Below, piece after piece: positions 36,898-44,763 of a DNA stretch of 64,000 nt. The position numbers and the translations under genes were made by a program. Every line of letters starts with the position of its first letter. The first letter of the stretch is position 1. Origin of the DNA: Telmatospirillum sp. (GTDB lineage Bacteria; Pseudomonadota; Alphaproteobacteria; CACIAM-22H2); NCBI GenBank assembly GCA_020248985.1, contig JADCGL010000011.1, positions 62,001-126,000 of the forward strand. Reading direction: 5' to 3'. Under the pieces are notes generated by a model. That model was not told the origin of the DNA. It saw only the letters and a list, made by a program, of their open reading frames with translations, and did no database searches.

Positions 36898-37635
36898 ATG
36901 ACAGAGCCGCGCACGATCGTCCTTACCGGCGCCTCCAAGGGCATCGGCCACGCCACCGTAAAACGCTTTGCGGCGGAGGGCTGGCGGCTTATCACCTGTT
37001 CGCGCGAGGACGTGCCGGCCAATTGCCGGTTCGACCCCAATTGGACCGACCATATCCCGTGCGACCTGTCGAAGCCCGAGGAGCGCCGCCGCTTCGTCGG
37101 CGAAGTCGCCGAAATCCTCGGCGACGGGCCGCTGCACGCTCTCGTCAACAATGCCGGCATCAGCCCGAAGACGACCTACAAAGAACGCCTCGGCGTGCTG
37201 CATGGCGAGATCGCGGGCTGGTACGGCGTGTTCGAGCTGAATTTTTTTGCGCCCCTCGAATTGGCGCGCGGCTTTGCGGGCGCTTTGGCGCGCGCCAAGG
37301 GCGCCGTCGTCAACATCACCTCGATCGCGGGCCACCGCGCGCACCCGTTCGCGGGCTCGGCCTATTCGACCTCGAAGGCTGCCCTCTCCGGCCTCACGCG
37401 CGAGATGGCGGTCGAATTCGCGCAATTGGGCGTGCGCGTGAACGCGGTGGCCCCCGGCGAGATCGAAACCGAAATGATCTCGGCCGACTACGAGCCTTTG
37501 ATCACGCGCATTCCGATGCACCGCATGGGCACGTCGGCCGAGGTGGCGGGCGTCATATACCGGCTGTGCGACGCCGATTTCGGCTACGTGACGGGCAGCG
37601 AAATCTTCGTGACCGGCGGCCAGCAGCTGCTTTAG
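36898..37635 (+). CDS. Short-chain dehydrogenase/reductase
   Basis: The 245-residue protein is a classical SDR with the cofactor motif TGASKGIG at residues 10-17, NNAG at about 83, a catalytic serine in ITSIAGH, and the YSTSK motif (Y-x3-K). It oxidises or reduces an alcohol/ketone with NAD(P). The substrate is unknown. It ends TGGQQLL and overlaps the convergent GTPase gene by four bases. Confidence 0.88.
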   Translation: MTEPRTIVLTGASKGIGHATVKRFAAEGWRLITCSREDVPANCRFDPNWTDHIPCDLSKPEERRRFVGEVAEILGDGPLHALVNNAGISPKTTYKERLGVLHGEIAGWYGVFELNFFAPLELARGFAGALARAKGAVVNITSIAGHRAHPFAGSAYSTSKAALSGLTREMAVEFAQLGVRVNAVAPGEIETEMISADYEPLITRIPMHRMGTSAEVAGVIYRLCDADFGYVTGSEIFVTGGQQLL

Positions 37636-38591
37636 GCGGCACAGGCGGCAAAACCGCTCTTGAGCGCCGCCGCGTCGAGATCGCGGCCGATGAAGACCAG
37701 GCGCGAGACGCGGGCCTCGTTGCGTTGCCAGGCCTTGCCCCATGCGCTGTCCGCGAGCATGTGCACGCCTTGGAAGACAAAACGCTGGTCGGCGCCCGCG
37801 ACTGCGAGAATCCCCTTCGAGCGCAAGATTGCCTGCCCCTGCGCCGCAAGCACGCTGCCAATCCATTTCTGGAATCTTTCGACGTCCACGGGACCGTCCA
37901 CGACGGCGCTGACCGAACGGATCGCCGCATCGTGTTCGTGCGCGTGGTCGCTTTCGAGAAAATCCGGTTCGAGCGCCAGAATACGGCCGAGATCGAAGGC
38001 GCCGCGGTCGAGGATTTCGGACAGCGCGATCGCGCTTCGTTGCGTTCGGTGCAGCTTTGCGTAGGGGTTGACCGCGCGGATCCGCGCCTCGACTTGCGCC
38101 AGTTCGGCGGGGGAGACAAGGTCGATCTTGTTCAGCAGCACCACGTCGGCAAACCCGATCTGCTCCTCGGCCTCGTGGCTGTCGGCCAGCCGGTCGACCA
38201 GGAAACGCGCATCGGCAACCGCGACGATCGCGTCGAGCCGGGTCTTGGCGCGTACCTCGTCGTCGACGAAAAACGTCTGCGCGACCGGTGCCGGATCGGC
38301 AAGACCGGTCGTTTCGACGATGATGCCGTCGAGCTTGCCAGCGCGTTTCATGAGACCGCCGATGATGCGCACCAGATCGCCGCGCACCGTGCAGCAGATG
38401 CAACCGTTGTTCATCTCGAATATCTCTTCGTCGGCGCCGACCACGATTTCGTTGTCGATGCCGACTTCGCCGAATTCGTTGACGATGACGGCGTATTTCT
38501 TGCCGTGGTCTTCGCCGAGGATGCGGTTGAGCAGCGTAGTTTTGCCGGCTCCCAGATAGCCGGTCAGGACCGTGACGGGAATTTCTGACAT
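37632..38591 (-). CDS. CobW/COG0523-family GTPase, probable zinc metallochaperone
   Basis: The 319-residue GTPase has Walker A GYLGAGKTTL (residues 11-20), the metal-binding CxCC motif at C64-I-C66-C67, VVETTGLADPAP for switch II, and NKID for guanine recognition. A CobW C-terminal domain follows. Members deliver a metal to target enzymes: zinc for the ZigA/ZNG1/YeiR group, or cobalt in cobalamin synthesis. A short histidine-containing loop (DHAHEHD) lies near residue 220. A Zur-like palindrome in its promoter and the divergent DUF1826 gene argue for a zinc role, although the nearby cobalamin riboswitch leaves cobalt possible. Confidence 0.9.
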   Translation of the reverse strand: MSEIPVTVLTGYLGAGKTTLLNRILGEDHGKKYAVIVNEFGEVGIDNEIVVGADEEIFEMNNGCICCTVRGDLVRIIGGLMKRAGKLDGIIVETTGLADPAPVAQTFFVDDEVRAKTRLDAIVAVADARFLVDRLADSHEAEEQIGFADVVLLNKIDLVSPAELAQVEARIRAVNPYAKLHRTQRSAIALSEILDRGAFDLGRILALEPDFLESDHAHEHDAAIRSVSAVVDGPVDVERFQKWIGSVLAAQGQAILRSKGILAVAGADQRFVFQGVHMLADSAWGKAWQRNEARVSRLVFIGRDLDAAALKSGFAACAA

Positions 38592-38654
38592 TTCAGCGCT
38601 CCTTTTCGCGCGGACTGCGGCGCGCCAGCTTGACCATCGTTCGCGGCCACGATA

Positions 38655-38667
38655 GTTATAATATAAC
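38655..38667. promoter_or_regulatory. Zur-like operator in the divergent cobW/DUF1826 promoter
   Basis: The palindrome GTTATA-A-TATAAC, read on the other strand as GTTATATTATAAC, matches the AT-rich dyad known for Zur boxes in alphaproteobacteria. A further half-site (ATAACAT) follows at about 38667-38673. It sits 64 bases before the GTPase start and 41 before the DUF1826 start, so one site could repress both in zinc-replete cells. The whole stretch 38651-38679 is strikingly AT-rich for this genome. Zur itself is not encoded in the window. Confidence 0.7.
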
Positions 38668-38708
38668 ATAACATATTTCAAGGCGCCCCGGCGCCGAGGA
38701 GCGTTTCG

Positions 38709-39332
38709 ATGGATGGTGCGATGGGCGCGTGCGCGCCGAACATGCGGGCGATCGGCGGGATTTCGCACGGCGACGTTCGGGCCTGCGGTCCGATCGTCGA
38801 TCTGCGCTGTCCGGCGGAGGCTGTGCGTCGCGCCGTTGCGGCCCTTCGCTTCGGTCCCGATCCGTCGTTCGAATTTCCGGCGGATTGCGAAGATGTGCTG
38901 GCCGAACTTGTGCGTCGCGTCGCCGACGCAGCACTTGCGGCGGATATGGCCGACATTGCGCATGCCTATGCGGCGCGCACCGGTGCGGCACGGCAGAAAC
39001 TCCGCTTTGCGCGGATCGTCGGTCCGGGCTGCAAATTTTTTCATGTCGATATGGTCGAATTGCGGGCGATCACGACCTATGCCGGCGAGGGTACGGAATA
39101 TGTCGAGGCCAGCGACGTCGACAGGGCGGCGTTGGGCAGCGGCGACAACCGACGCATCGTGCCGGATCCAACGAAGGTGAAGCGCTTGCCGCTCTACGCG
39201 GTCGGCTATTTCCGCGGCGAAGCCGATCTTGCGCACGCGGGCACGGGCCACGTGCACCGCTCGCCGCCCGCGAGCCCGCACGCACCGCGTCTTTTGTTTG
39301 TCGTTGATCGCGCGCTTGACGCCGATGGCTGA
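38709..39332 (+). CDS. DUF1826 family protein, probably zinc-starvation regulated
   Basis: The 207-residue protein matches the style of DUF1826, a family of unknown function repeatedly found next to COG0523 GTPases under Zur control. Visible features are VGPGCKFFHVDMVELRAITTYAGEGTEYV in the middle and VKRLPLYAVGYFRGE towards the end. HAGTGHVHRSPP near the C-terminus gives a possible metal or active-site histidine group in a cupin-like pattern. A GAGGAG ribosome site ends eight bases before the ATG. No signal peptide is present. Assignment is from motif style and context, not from a search. Confidence 0.72.
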   Translation: MDGAMGACAPNMRAIGGISHGDVRACGPIVDLRCPAEAVRRAVAALRFGPDPSFEFPADCEDVLAELVRRVADAALAADMADIAHAYAARTGAARQKLRFARIVGPGCKFFHVDMVELRAITTYAGEGTEYVEASDVDRAALGSGDNRRIVPDPTKVKRLPLYAVGYFRGEADLAHAGTGHVHRSPPASPHAPRLLFVVDRALDADG

Positions 39333-39344
39333 CGTCTGCGAACG

Positions 39345-39520
39345 TCTGTTCGTCGGTTTCCCTCGGGAATTGATAGGGAATGCAGTGAGGCGCGGTGTGT
39401 GCGCCGATTCTGCGGCTGCCCCCGCAACTGTGAGCGGCGAGCGGCGCGTCATCTCGCCACTGGGCAACCGGGAAGGCGACGCGTCCGCCCAGACCCGCAA
39501 GCCAGGAGACCTGCCGGCGA
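39345..39520 (+). promoter_or_regulatory. Cobalamin (AdoCbl) riboswitch
   Basis: The leader carries the conserved blocks of the cobalamin riboswitch in order: TGATAGGGAATGCAGTG near 39371, GCGGCTGCCCCCGCAACTG from 39412, CCACTGG and GGGAAGGC near 39460-39477, and the B12 box AGCCAGGAGACCTGCC at 39500-39515. It should switch off the downstream DUF1636-transporter operon when cobalamin is plentiful. The remaining leader to 39644 is the expression platform. It holds a hairpin with arms GTTCGG/CCGGAC around AAAA at about 39576-39591 but no T-run, which suggests control of translation and not of termination. The rest of the 312-base gap holds no gene. Confidence 0.93.
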
Positions 39521-39644
39521 GTGTAGTCGCGTCGCGTACACGTCGGGCGGGGTGCCCCGATGGAGCCAAAAGGCCGTTCGGAAAACCGGACGCCAAGCGG
39601 CTTTGGTTCGCGGACGACGTGCTGCGTTGCCGCGAGGCCGACCG

Positions 39645-40112
39645 ATGAGCGACTGTTCCGACGGCATTGTGCCGAGGCGCGTTTTCGATGCGCCGATTCT
39701 CGACGTTTGCGTTCTGTGCCGGGCGCCCGACTGGAGCCAGTCGGAGGGGGCGCGGCCCGGCGCCATTCTGGCCGAGCAAGTCGATCGCGCCTTGGCCGCG
39801 CGCGCAATTCCAAGTGCGGTGCGCCGCAATGTGCGCTGCATCAGCCAATGCAAACGCCCCTGCGCGGTCGCCTTCAGCGCGCCCGGGCGCTTCACCTATC
39901 TGTTCGGCGATCTCGTCGCGTTGCGCGACGCAGAAGCCGTCGTCGATGCCTTCGCGCTTTACCTCGCCCGCCCCGACGGCCTCATGGAACGCTTCGAGCG
40001 TCCTGCGGCCTTGCGTGCGGGCATCCTTGCGCGCGTGCCGCCGCCCGGCTGGTGCGGACCCTTGGTCGATACGTCCGTGCACATCGAAGCCCAATTCGGA
40101 GACGCAAAATGA
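39645..40112 (+). CDS. DUF1636 predicted metal-binding protein
   Basis: The 155-residue protein has a thioredoxin-like ferredoxin style: C22-x2-C25 near the start (VCVLCRAPDW) and C65-x3-C69-x3-C73 (RCISQCKRPCAV) in the middle, consistent with the DUF1636 family of cysteine-rich metal-binding proteins. DUF1636 genes are often linked to cobalt or cobalamin genes. It is the first gene after the riboswitch and overlaps the binding-protein gene by four bases (ATGA), so a role in cobalt handling or in sensing by the transporter operon is likely but unproven. There is no signal peptide. Confidence 0.82.
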   Translation: MSDCSDGIVPRRVFDAPILDVCVLCRAPDWSQSEGARPGAILAEQVDRALAARAIPSAVRRNVRCISQCKRPCAVAFSAPGRFTYLFGDLVALRDAEAVVDAFALYLARPDGLMERFERPAALRAGILARVPPPGWCGPLVDTSVHIEAQFGDAK

Positions 40113-41578
40113 TCCGTCTGCTCTTTCTCGCTTTTCTCTCGTTCGTCGCCGTAGCGCCAGCGCTGGCGCAACGGCCCGTCGTCGTCGGTCAGACGTTCCT
40201 TGCCGAATCGCTCGATCCGGCGCAGGGCAATGCAGGCTGGGCCCTGCAATCGCACGGGTTGGCCGAAACTTTGTTCACCGTCGATCGCGAAGGCCGCATC
40301 GTGCCGAACCTCGCGCGCAACGTGGTGCGCGACGGCGAGGCTTGGCGCATCGAGCTGCGCGACGACGTTCGCTTCGGCGACGGCAGCCCGCTTGATGCGT
40401 CTGCGTTGCGCGACGCGTTTCTGCGCTCGACGGCCGAGAGTGCGCGCGCGCGCGCGCAGACCGGGCGGATCGAAGTCGAAATTCTGGGGCCGCATGCCGT
40501 GCGGCTGCGCACCGAGCAGAAGCTTGCGGCGGTCGAGAGCGTGCTCGCCGAGTTCCCGCTCGTCGTCTACCGCGTCGACGGCGAACGCTTTCACTTCACC
40601 GGACCCTATCGTGCGGTCGAGTATCGGCGCGGCGAGATGTTGCGTCTTGAGCCCAATCCGCACTACCGCGTGCCGGCCGTTCGGCCGCCGGTCGTCGTGC
40701 GGCGTGTGGCCGACACGCAGACCTTGGCGCTGGGCCTCGAAAGCGGCGAGATCGACATCGCGTTCAATCTTGCGGTCGAAACTTTGCCGCGGCTGGCGCG
40801 CCGCGCCGGCCTGACGGTGAAATCGACGCCGGTCGCCTACCAGTACATGGCGTTTCTCAACATGGCGCGCGCGCCCTTCGACGATGTGCGCGTGCGCCGC
40901 GCGGTCGATCTGGCCGTTGATCGCGCACAGCTGGTCGAGGCAGTGCGCGGCGGCGAGGTCGCGACCGGCATGTATCCGCGCTTTTTCCCGTTCGCGTCGC
41001 CCGACCGGCGCCCGACCGATCCTGCCGAGGCCGCACGCCTGCTCGACGCGGCAGGTTGGATCGCGGGTGCCAACGGCCAGCGCTTCAAAGACGGCCGCCC
41101 GCTCGAATTCGTGCTGACCGCCTATCCGCAGCGCCCCGATTTCGTCACGCTTGCCCCGGTCTTGCGCGCCCAGCTCGAGCGGATCGGCTTTCGCGTGCGC
41201 CTCGAAACGAGCGAAGCGATCACGCCGCAGTTGCAGGCCAAGCGCTTCGACATGGCCTTTTGGGCGATGCATGCGGCCCCCGGCGGCGACGGCGCCTACG
41301 TGCTCGAACAGTATCTGCGCAGCCAAGGGCCGACGAATTTCGCGGGCTTGGCCGATCCGCAGATCGACGCCGCCCTCGATCGGCTACGCACGACCGATGC
41401 GCCGGTCGCGCGCATCGCAGCCCTGCGCGCGACAGAAGCGCTTGTCTTCGCGCAAGCGCCCGTCGTCTATCTGATGACGCCGGTCTGGCATGTCGGGCTG
41501 TCGGCGCGTGTTGCCGATTATGTGCCCTATCCGTCGGACTACTACATCGTGCGCGCCGATCTGCGCGCGCGCGACTGA
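40109..41578 (+). CDS. ABC transporter substrate-binding protein, Opp/NikA family (SBP_bac_5)
   Basis: The 489-residue protein starts with a signal peptide (MIRLLFLAFLSFVAVAPALA, cleavage near residue 21). It has the peptide/nickel-binding fold: ESLDPAQGNAGWALQSHGLAETLF, LARNVVRDGEAWRIELRDDVRFGDG, and the hinge segment VRRAVDLAVDRAQLV. Family members bind oligopeptides, nickel complexes or heme. Placement behind a cobalamin riboswitch and a metal-binding protein suggests cobalt, probably as a chelate, or a corrinoid fragment. The next gene starts directly at its stop codon. Confidence 0.88.
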   Translation: MIRLLFLAFLSFVAVAPALAQRPVVVGQTFLAESLDPAQGNAGWALQSHGLAETLFTVDREGRIVPNLARNVVRDGEAWRIELRDDVRFGDGSPLDASALRDAFLRSTAESARARAQTGRIEVEILGPHAVRLRTEQKLAAVESVLAEFPLVVYRVDGERFHFTGPYRAVEYRRGEMLRLEPNPHYRVPAVRPPVVVRRVADTQTLALGLESGEIDIAFNLAVETLPRLARRAGLTVKSTPVAYQYMAFLNMARAPFDDVRVRRAVDLAVDRAQLVEAVRGGEVATGMYPRFFPFASPDRRPTDPAEAARLLDAAGWIAGANGQRFKDGRPLEFVLTAYPQRPDFVTLAPVLRAQLERIGFRVRLETSEAITPQLQAKRFDMAFWAMHAAPGGDGAYVLEQYLRSQGPTNFAGLADPQIDAALDRLRTTDAPVARIAALRATEALVFAQAPVVYLMTPVWHVGLSARVADYVPYPSDYYIVRADLRARD

Positions 41579-42502
41579 ATGGCGTTGGGCCGCGTTCTGG
41601 GCGAGTTTGGGCGCGTGGCCATCCATCTGCTGGCCGCATCGGCGCTCGCGTTCCTCATCGTGCGCGCGATGCCCGGCGACCCGGCCGTGCTGCTGCTGCT
41701 GGCGCAGGGCCAGGCGGCCGATCCTGCGACCGTGGCGGCCTTGCATGCGCAATGGGGCCTCGACCGCAGTCTGCCGGGACAGTACGCGGCGTGGCTCGGC
41801 GATTTTCTGGCGGGCGACTGGCGCACGAGTTTTCGCACCGGCCGCCCGATCTTCGAGGAATTCGCCGCACGGCTGCCGGTCACGCTGACGGTGGGGCTCG
41901 GCGCGTTTGCACTAGCACTTGGCGTCGCAGGACCGCTTGCCGAGGCGGCGGCGGCACGCCCGCATGGCTGGCAGGATCGCGTGCTCGATGCCGCCACGCT
42001 CGGCGCGCAGGCCGTACCCGGCTTCTGGCTCGGCTGCGTGCTGATCTGGGTGTTTGCGGTCGAGCTGCGCGCGATCGCGTTGTTCGAGGCGGGGCCGCAA
42101 CGCTACGCGCTGCCGATCGCCGTGGTGGCGCTTGCGGTGCTGGGGCCGCTGGCCCAGGTCTATCGCGCGGGCCTGCGCGAGGTGGGGCGCAGCGATTATG
42201 TGCGCGCCGCCCTCGCGCGCGGCGCTTCGCGCGGGCGCGTGATGGTGCAGCAAGGGCGCCGGTACGCGGCTCTCGGTCTGTTTTCGACGGCGGCCGCGGA
42301 GGCGGGCACGGTCGTCGGCGGGACGGCCGTGGTCGAAACCGTGTTCGGCCTGCCGGGCATCGGCCAGTTCGTCGTCGACAGCGTCGCAGTGCGCGACTTT
42401 TTCGTGCTCCAAGCTTTTTTCATGGTCGCGGTTGCGTGGATGCTGCTGGCCTCGCTTGCGGCGCGGCTCGCACGGCGCCTCGTGGCACCGGGCGCGTTTT
42501 GA
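41579..42502 (+). CDS. ABC transporter permease, NikB/DppB type
   Basis: The 307-residue inner-membrane protein has an N-terminal helix with the family signature FLIVRAMPGDPA, a periplasmic domain and five further helices. The ATPase-coupling loop is around YVRAALARGASRGRVMVQQGRRY. GLPGIGQFVVDSVAVRDF is the usual C-terminal block. It starts immediately after the binding-protein stop. It forms a heterodimer with the next permease. Confidence 0.92.
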   Translation: MALGRVLGEFGRVAIHLLAASALAFLIVRAMPGDPAVLLLLAQGQAADPATVAALHAQWGLDRSLPGQYAAWLGDFLAGDWRTSFRTGRPIFEEFAARLPVTLTVGLGAFALALGVAGPLAEAAAARPHGWQDRVLDAATLGAQAVPGFWLGCVLIWVFAVELRAIALFEAGPQRYALPIAVVALAVLGPLAQVYRAGLREVGRSDYVRAALARGASRGRVMVQQGRRYAALGLFSTAAAEAGTVVGGTAVVETVFGLPGIGQFVVDSVAVRDFFVLQAFFMVAVAWMLLASLAARLARRLVAPGAF

Positions 42503-42503
42503 G

Positions 42504-43319
42504 ATGTCGCACCATCGGCCATCGGGCGTCCGCCGATCGCCTGGCCTGCTGGCGAGCCTCGCAGCACTCGCCGTCGTTGCCGCGCTCTGGCAGCCTTACG
42601 CGCCGGATGCGGTCGATCTCGCGCTGCGCAATGTCGGCATGTCGTGGGCCCATCCGATGGGCACCGACCATTTGGGCCGCGACGTGCTGTCGCGCATTCT
42701 GGTCGGGTTTGCGCGCACGCTGGCGGCGGTTGCGGTCGTTTCCAGCGTGTGCGTGGGCGTCGGCGTGGCGGTGGGCATTCTGGCGTCGTCGCTGCAGGGA
42801 TTTGCGCGCGCCGCCCTGCTACGGACGGCCGAATTCGCGAGCGTGGTCCCGAGCCTCGTCGCGGCGATCGCGATCGTCGCCATGTTCGGCAACGGCACGC
42901 TCACTGTCGGGCTGGCCCTGGCGGCGGGGGCTTGGGGGCCGCATGCGCTGCTGGCCTTCGGCCTTGCCGAACGGGCGCGCGGCGAAACCTATGTGCGGGC
43001 TGCCGCCGCACTCGGGGCGGGCTCGGCGCATCTGCTGCGCCGCCACGTGCTGCCGGCCATTCTCGACACCCAGCTCGCCTATCTGGGCGCCAAGGTCGGG
43101 CGCATCGTGATCGCCTATTCCGCACTCGCGTTTCTGGGGCTGGGGGCGGATTCGAGCCGGCCGGACTGGGGTGCGATGCTGTTCGAATACCGGCTTATGA
43201 TGTTCGACCAGCCCACTTTGATGCTGTGGCCGGGGCTGGCGATCGTGCTGCTGTGCGTGGCACTGCGCGAAGGCATTGGCTGGGACAAGGATGCGCCGGC
43301 GCGCGTTTCGCCGCCCTAA
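42504..43319 (+). CDS. ABC transporter permease, NikC/DppC type
   Basis: The 271-residue inner-membrane protein carries HPMGTDHLGRDVLSRIL after its first helix, the hallmark of DppC/NikC permeases, and a coupling loop YVRAAAALGAGSAHLLRRHVLP. It ends the riboswitch operon. No gene for the one or two ATPase subunits normally following (NikDE/DppDF) is present; the next gene is a convergent regulator that overlaps its 3' end by four bases. Confidence 0.92.
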   Translation: MSHHRPSGVRRSPGLLASLAALAVVAALWQPYAPDAVDLALRNVGMSWAHPMGTDHLGRDVLSRILVGFARTLAAVAVVSSVCVGVGVAVGILASSLQGFARAALLRTAEFASVVPSLVAAIAIVAMFGNGTLTVGLALAAGAWGPHALLAFGLAERARGETYVRAAAALGAGSAHLLRRHVLPAILDTQLAYLGAKVGRIVIAYSALAFLGLGADSSRPDWGAMLFEYRLMMFDQPTLMLWPGLAIVLLCVALREGIGWDKDAPARVSPP

Positions 43320-43870
43320 AGCTTCGCCAGATGGTCGCGATACCAGTCGCGCCAGCGCATGGCTTCGCCGATGTCGTGCGCGAGCCATTCGCCGAGCAGC
43401 CCGTCGGCATTGCGCCCGGCGAGGTCCTGCAGCCGGGCGATTTCCATCTCGGCCATTTCGACGAGCTGTTCGACCTGGGCGGCGCGCTCGCCCTCGGGCA
43501 GCAGATCGAGGAAGCGCATCTTGAGCGCCACGACCATTTTGGAAAGGTCGGTCATGGGGGCCCGCACGGGGCTGCGCAGCATGTCGCAGAGTTTTTCGCG
43601 GCCCTTGTCGGTCAGCGCCAGCACCGTGTCGGCCGACAGGCTCTGGCCGGGGCCCGCCCGCTTGCCGCGCGGCTCGACGAGATCTTCGTAGCGCAGCTGC
43701 TCGATCGACAGGCCCAACACGTCGAGCGACGGGCCCATCAGCCGCGAGACGAAGCCGCGCACGGCCGCCGACAGCGCACCCAAGCTCATTTCCGCGCGCG
43801 CCAATTCGCCGAGTGCCGTGAGGCGCACGGCTTCCGTCGGAATCAGCGATTGGTCGCGAAAGCGCGGCAT
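43316..43870 (-). CDS. PadR-like transcriptional regulator
   Basis: The 184-residue protein combines an N-terminal winged helix (LTALGELARAEMSLGALSAAV, then LRYEDLVEPRG and ALTDKGREKLCDML) with a C-terminal helical dimerisation part (LPEGERAAQVEQLVEMAEMEIARLQ). This is the layout of PadR-type repressors, which answer to small aromatic or other ligands. It is separated by 11 bases from the creatininase gene upstream and is probably cotranscribed with it. The N-terminal match is not strong, so another winged-helix family is possible. Confidence 0.65.
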   Translation of the reverse strand: MPRFRDQSLIPTEAVRLTALGELARAEMSLGALSAAVRGFVSRLMGPSLDVLGLSIEQLRYEDLVEPRGKRAGPGQSLSADTVLALTDKGREKLCDMLRSPVRAPMTDLSKMVVALKMRFLDLLPEGERAAQVEQLVEMAEMEIARLQDLAGRNADGLLGEWLAHDIGEAMRWRDWYRDHLAKL

Positions 43871-43881
43871 GGGAAGACCCG

Positions 43882-44685
43882 TTACGCGTAGTCCTTGATG
43901 CGGTCAAGCGGGAAGCGTGCCACCTCGGCCAGCAGTGCCGCAAGCTTGCGCGCGGCATGCTCGACGACTTGGGCCCCGCGCGCGGCGTCCGCGTCGGTCG
44001 CGTCGCCCACGGCACCCGACGGATGCAGATCCTGGCTCTGCCAGGCAAGCGCACTCGAGCCGGTGTAGGTCAGCAGCTTGAAATGTTCGGCAAGATCGAT
44101 CTGGCCCGGCTTGAAGTTCGCGATCTTGTCGCCGCGCACCGTGTGTGGGGCGAGATGCATCATCATTGAGGTTTCGACCCCGCCCGCATGGATGCCGAAT
44201 TTCATTTCCGGCGTCGGCCACAGGCCTTCGGGCATGCCGTAGGCCCACCACGAGGCCGCGACGGCCGCCATTTTGAGCCGCACGCGCAGATCGCGCGCGA
44301 CGATGTCCATGATCTGCGGCTGGCCGCCATGGCTGTTGAACATCACGAATTTGCGGATGCCCGCCCGGTGCACGCATTCGCCGATCTCGGTCCAGATGCG
44401 GATCAGCGTTTCGGCGGAGAAAGACAGCGTGCCCGGGAAGGCCAGATGCTCGTTCGATTTGCCGATGTCGGTCTGCGGCAGGATCAGCACTTTGAGATCG
44501 GGCTCGAAATGCGCGGTCGCAGCTTCGACGATGCCGCGATTGAGCGTGGCGTCGACCGACACGGGCAGATGCGGCCCGTGCTGCTCGACGGCCGCGACCG
44601 GCAGCAGGGCCACCGTTTTCGCGGGATCGAGCCCGCGGAAATCCTCGGTCGTCATGTCGAGCCACCACCGCCATGCCTGCGCCAT
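43882..44685 (-). CDS. Creatininase-family amidohydrolase
   Basis: The 267-residue protein belongs to the creatininase/formamide-amidohydrolase superfamily, metal-dependent enzymes that open cyclic amides. Metal ligands are recognisable as E34 and H36 in VEQHGPHLP, D45 in SVDAT, H in FNSHGGQ and E in GGVETSMM. True creatininase is only one of several activities in the family. The gene diverges from a Rid protein, which suggests degradation of a nitrogen compound that releases reactive imines. The PadR-like gene follows. Confidence 0.88.
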   Translation of the reverse strand: MAQAWRWWLDMTTEDFRGLDPAKTVALLPVAAVEQHGPHLPVSVDATLNRGIVEAATAHFEPDLKVLILPQTDIGKSNEHLAFPGTLSFSAETLIRIWTEIGECVHRAGIRKFVMFNSHGGQPQIMDIVARDLRVRLKMAAVAASWWAYGMPEGLWPTPEMKFGIHAGGVETSMMMHLAPHTVRGDKIANFKPGQIDLAEHFKLLTYTGSSALAWQSQDLHPSGAVGDATDADAARGAQVVEHAARKLAALLAEVARFPLDRIKDYA

Positions 44686-44763
44686 CTGCCGTCGCTCCCT
44701 GTTTTTTGACGTCGGCCGTTGTATAGTCGCTTCCCCGCATCGACGCCAGGGAGAGCCCGCGAC

